Shown one piece after another: positions 13,000 through 14,433 of a stretch of DNA of 14,433 nucleotides. The translations under genes were made by a program, and so were the position numbers. Numbering within the stretch: the stretch's first letter is position 1; every line of letters begins with the position of its first letter. This DNA comes from Helicobacter sp. Lineage in GTDB: Bacteria; Campylobacterota; Campylobacteria; Campylobacterales; Helicobacteraceae. The stretch is taken from assembly GCA_029264655.1 (NCBI GenBank), contig JARHZY010000159.1:1-14433 (forward strand), given 5' to 3'. Below the pieces are notes generated by a model. It was not told where the DNA came from. It saw only the letters and a list, made by a program, of their open reading frames with translations, and did not search any database.

Positions 13000-14433
13000 A
13001 TGATAGCTCGGTTTCAGTCGCTAATACGGCAATATTCTCTCTCTGTAATGGTTATTATTGTAATTTATGCACTTTCTGTGAATGAACAACTTGGCAAATT
13101 ATGTGCTGGGGTTGCAATTTTGCTTTTTGGTATGCTTTTTCTAGGCGATGGATTTAAGGCATTTTCTGGTGGTTTTTTAGAAAGGACATTGACAAATTCT
13201 ACAAAAACTTCATTACGCAGTGTTATATTTGGCACAATTGTTACTACACTTATGCAGTCGTCAAGCCTTGTTTCTGTATTATCTATTTCATTTGTTAGTG
13301 CTTCTTTAATTACATTAGTGCAGGGTATTGGGGTTATGTTTGGAGCAAATCTTGGTAATACAACAGGTTCATGGCTGATTGCTGGGGCTTCATCAATCAA
13401 TATTTCATCGCTTGCATTACCGCTTATTGTTGGGGGTTTGCTTTTTAACTTTCAAAAAAATTTACTCTATAAAGGTATAGGCAAAATTTTAGCTGGGCTT
13501 GGCTTCTTTTTTTTAGGGGTTTTTTATATTAAAGCTGGATTTGAAGATTTTAAGCATGTTATGGATTTATCTCAATACCAATTAGAAGGATATAAGGCTA
13601 TCATTGGTTTTCTTTTTATTGGTGCATTAATTACTTCTATTATACAAAGTTCTCACGCTACACTTGCAATTATTATTACGGCATATCTTGAGCAACAAAT
13701 AGGATATGAACAGGCTCTTGCTGCTGTGCTTGGCACAAGTGTTGGTGGTGTGGTAACAGCTCTTGTAGCATCGCTTAGCACAAATATAGAAGGACGTAGG
13801 CTTGCGGTTGCGAATTGTATTTTTAACTTTACAACCGTATTGATTGTAGCAATCTTTTTTCACTATTTTGTTATGCTAAATGATATTATTGCAAATCTAA
13901 TTGGTTTGGCACAAGATTCTATTTTAAGGCTTGCTGTTTTCCACACGCTTTTTAATCTTTTTGGTGTGATTTTATTAAGTGGCTTTATCCCACAAATAAG
14001 CAATTTCCTTAATAAAACTTTAAAAGGACATAATACAGGAGAGAGTGTGCCATTATTTATTAATGATAATATTTTGCCATATAAAGATACAGCATCAGAA
14101 GCTTTAGAGAATGAAGTAAAACATCTTTATGATAACGCGTTTGCTATTATTGCACATACTATAGGATTTTCAAAAACAGATATCCGCTCAACAAAGGAAT
14201 TTGAAGAAATTATTCATAATAAAGAATGGTTTAAGCAAACATTTAATGTTACTGAACTTTATAATGCACAAATTAAAGTGCTTTTTAATGCAATTATGGA
14301 TTTTTCAACCAAATTACAAACATTTGTAAGTGAAACACATTATATTGAACGTATTGTTGCATTGCAAATTGCTTCACGAAAGATTGCAGAAGCAACAAAG
14401 AATATTGGATTATTGCAAGCAAATATGAAAAAA
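13000..14433 (+). CDS. Na/Pi-cotransporter family protein, C-terminus cut by window edge
   Basis: An inner-membrane protein of the Na/Pi cotransporter (NptA/YjbB-like) family; 478 codons are open to the window end. The two inverted Na_Pi_cotrans repeats are visible: TTLMQSSSLVSVLSISFV (QSSS at 86-89) with GANLGNTTG (115-123), and ALITSIIQSSHATLAIII (QSSH at 216-219) with GTSVGGVVTAL (245-255). Eight or so hydrophobic segments lie in residues 15-335. From about 360 the chain becomes soluble and helical (EALENEVKHLYDNAFAIIAH onward), as expected for the PhoU-like cytoplasmic domain of this family. The ATG at 13000 is preceded by AGTGGTGGTG, a weak ribosome site; the next ATG (13048) would cut the first helix and has none. 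Whether it moves phosphate in or out with sodium cannot be read from sequence. Confidence 0.92.
   Translation, partial: MIARFQSLIRQYSLSVMVIIVIYALSVNEQLGKLCAGVAILLFGMLFLGDGFKAFSGGFLERTLTNSTKTSLRSVIFGTIVTTLMQSSSLVSVLSISFVSASLITLVQGIGVMFGANLGNTTGSWLIAGASSINISSLALPLIVGGLLFNFQKNLLYKGIGKILAGLGFFFLGVFYIKAGFEDFKHVMDLSQYQLEGYKAIIGFLFIGALITSIIQSSHATLAIIITAYLEQQIGYEQALAAVLGTSVGGVVTALVASLSTNIEGRRLAVANCIFNFTTVLIVAIFFHYFVMLNDIIANLIGLAQDSILRLAVFHTLFNLFGVILLSGFIPQISNFLNKTLKGHNTGESVPLFINDNILPYKDTASEALENEVKHLYDNAFAIIAHTIGFSKTDIRSTKEFEEIIHNKEWFKQTFNVTELYNAQIKVLFNAIMDFSTKLQTFVSETHYIERIVALQIASRKIAEATKNIGLLQANMKK

Noticed and set aside
13065..13400. Minus-strand frame of 111 codons opposite the transporter gene
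   Set aside because: It lies fully within the transporter coding sequence, has no ribosome site and no recognisable motif.

Overview
The window comes from a low-GC member of the Campylobacterota and looks most like an enterohepatic Helicobacter. Evidence for this: a sigma-54 gene beside a flagellar rod-type protein that resembles Helicobacter homologues, a TsaD, CmoA, agmatine deiminase and GroES/GroEL of epsilonproteobacterial type, A/T-rich gaps with extended -10 promoters (TGC followed by TACAAT-type boxes), and a long poly-G tract. I could not run a search, so species identity is inferred.

Layout. Positions 1-8084 are read almost entirely on the minus strand. In transcription order these genes are tsaD (8084-6912), a FlgF/FlgG-family flagellar gene (6845-5988), rpoN (5856-4558), an MraY/WecA-type polyprenyl-phosphate sugar-1-phosphate transferase (4248-3157), groES-groEL (3010-1078), a flavin reductase-like protein (801-250) and the first 37 codons of an unrecognised gene (113-1). 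From 8165 the plus strand carries an agmatine deiminase-family gene, a probable 45-residue small gene and an extended cmoA. A minus-strand gene (12603-10942) then encodes a RavA/MoxR-like protein with an eroded nucleotide-binding core and a long coiled coil. The window ends inside a plus-strand Na/Pi-cotransporter family gene.

Regulation visible in the DNA. groESL has a near-consensus sigma-70 promoter and a CIRCE operator (9-bp arms, 9-bp spacer) over its predicted transcription start, so HrcA control is expected. The flagellar gene has a GG-N10-GC (-24/-12) signature at the correct distance from its start codon, which links it to the sigma-54 gene two steps away. Perfect palindromes touch the -10 region of the flavin reductase and RavA-like genes, suggesting repressor sites.

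Most of the genes are housekeeping: chaperonin folding, t6A and cmo5U tRNA modification, flagellar transcription and assembly, and envelope glycan priming. The parts least explained by known biology are: (i) CmoA with an extra ~78-residue N-terminus that looks like the N-terminal domain of translation factor IF2; (ii) the RavA-like protein without a recognisable P-loop or Walker B and without a ViaA partner in the window; (iii) a 45-codon GTG-start ORF overlapping the start of cmoA; and (iv) a G14 tract one base past the groEL stop codon. No tRNA, rRNA, CRISPR array, transposase or prophage gene was seen.
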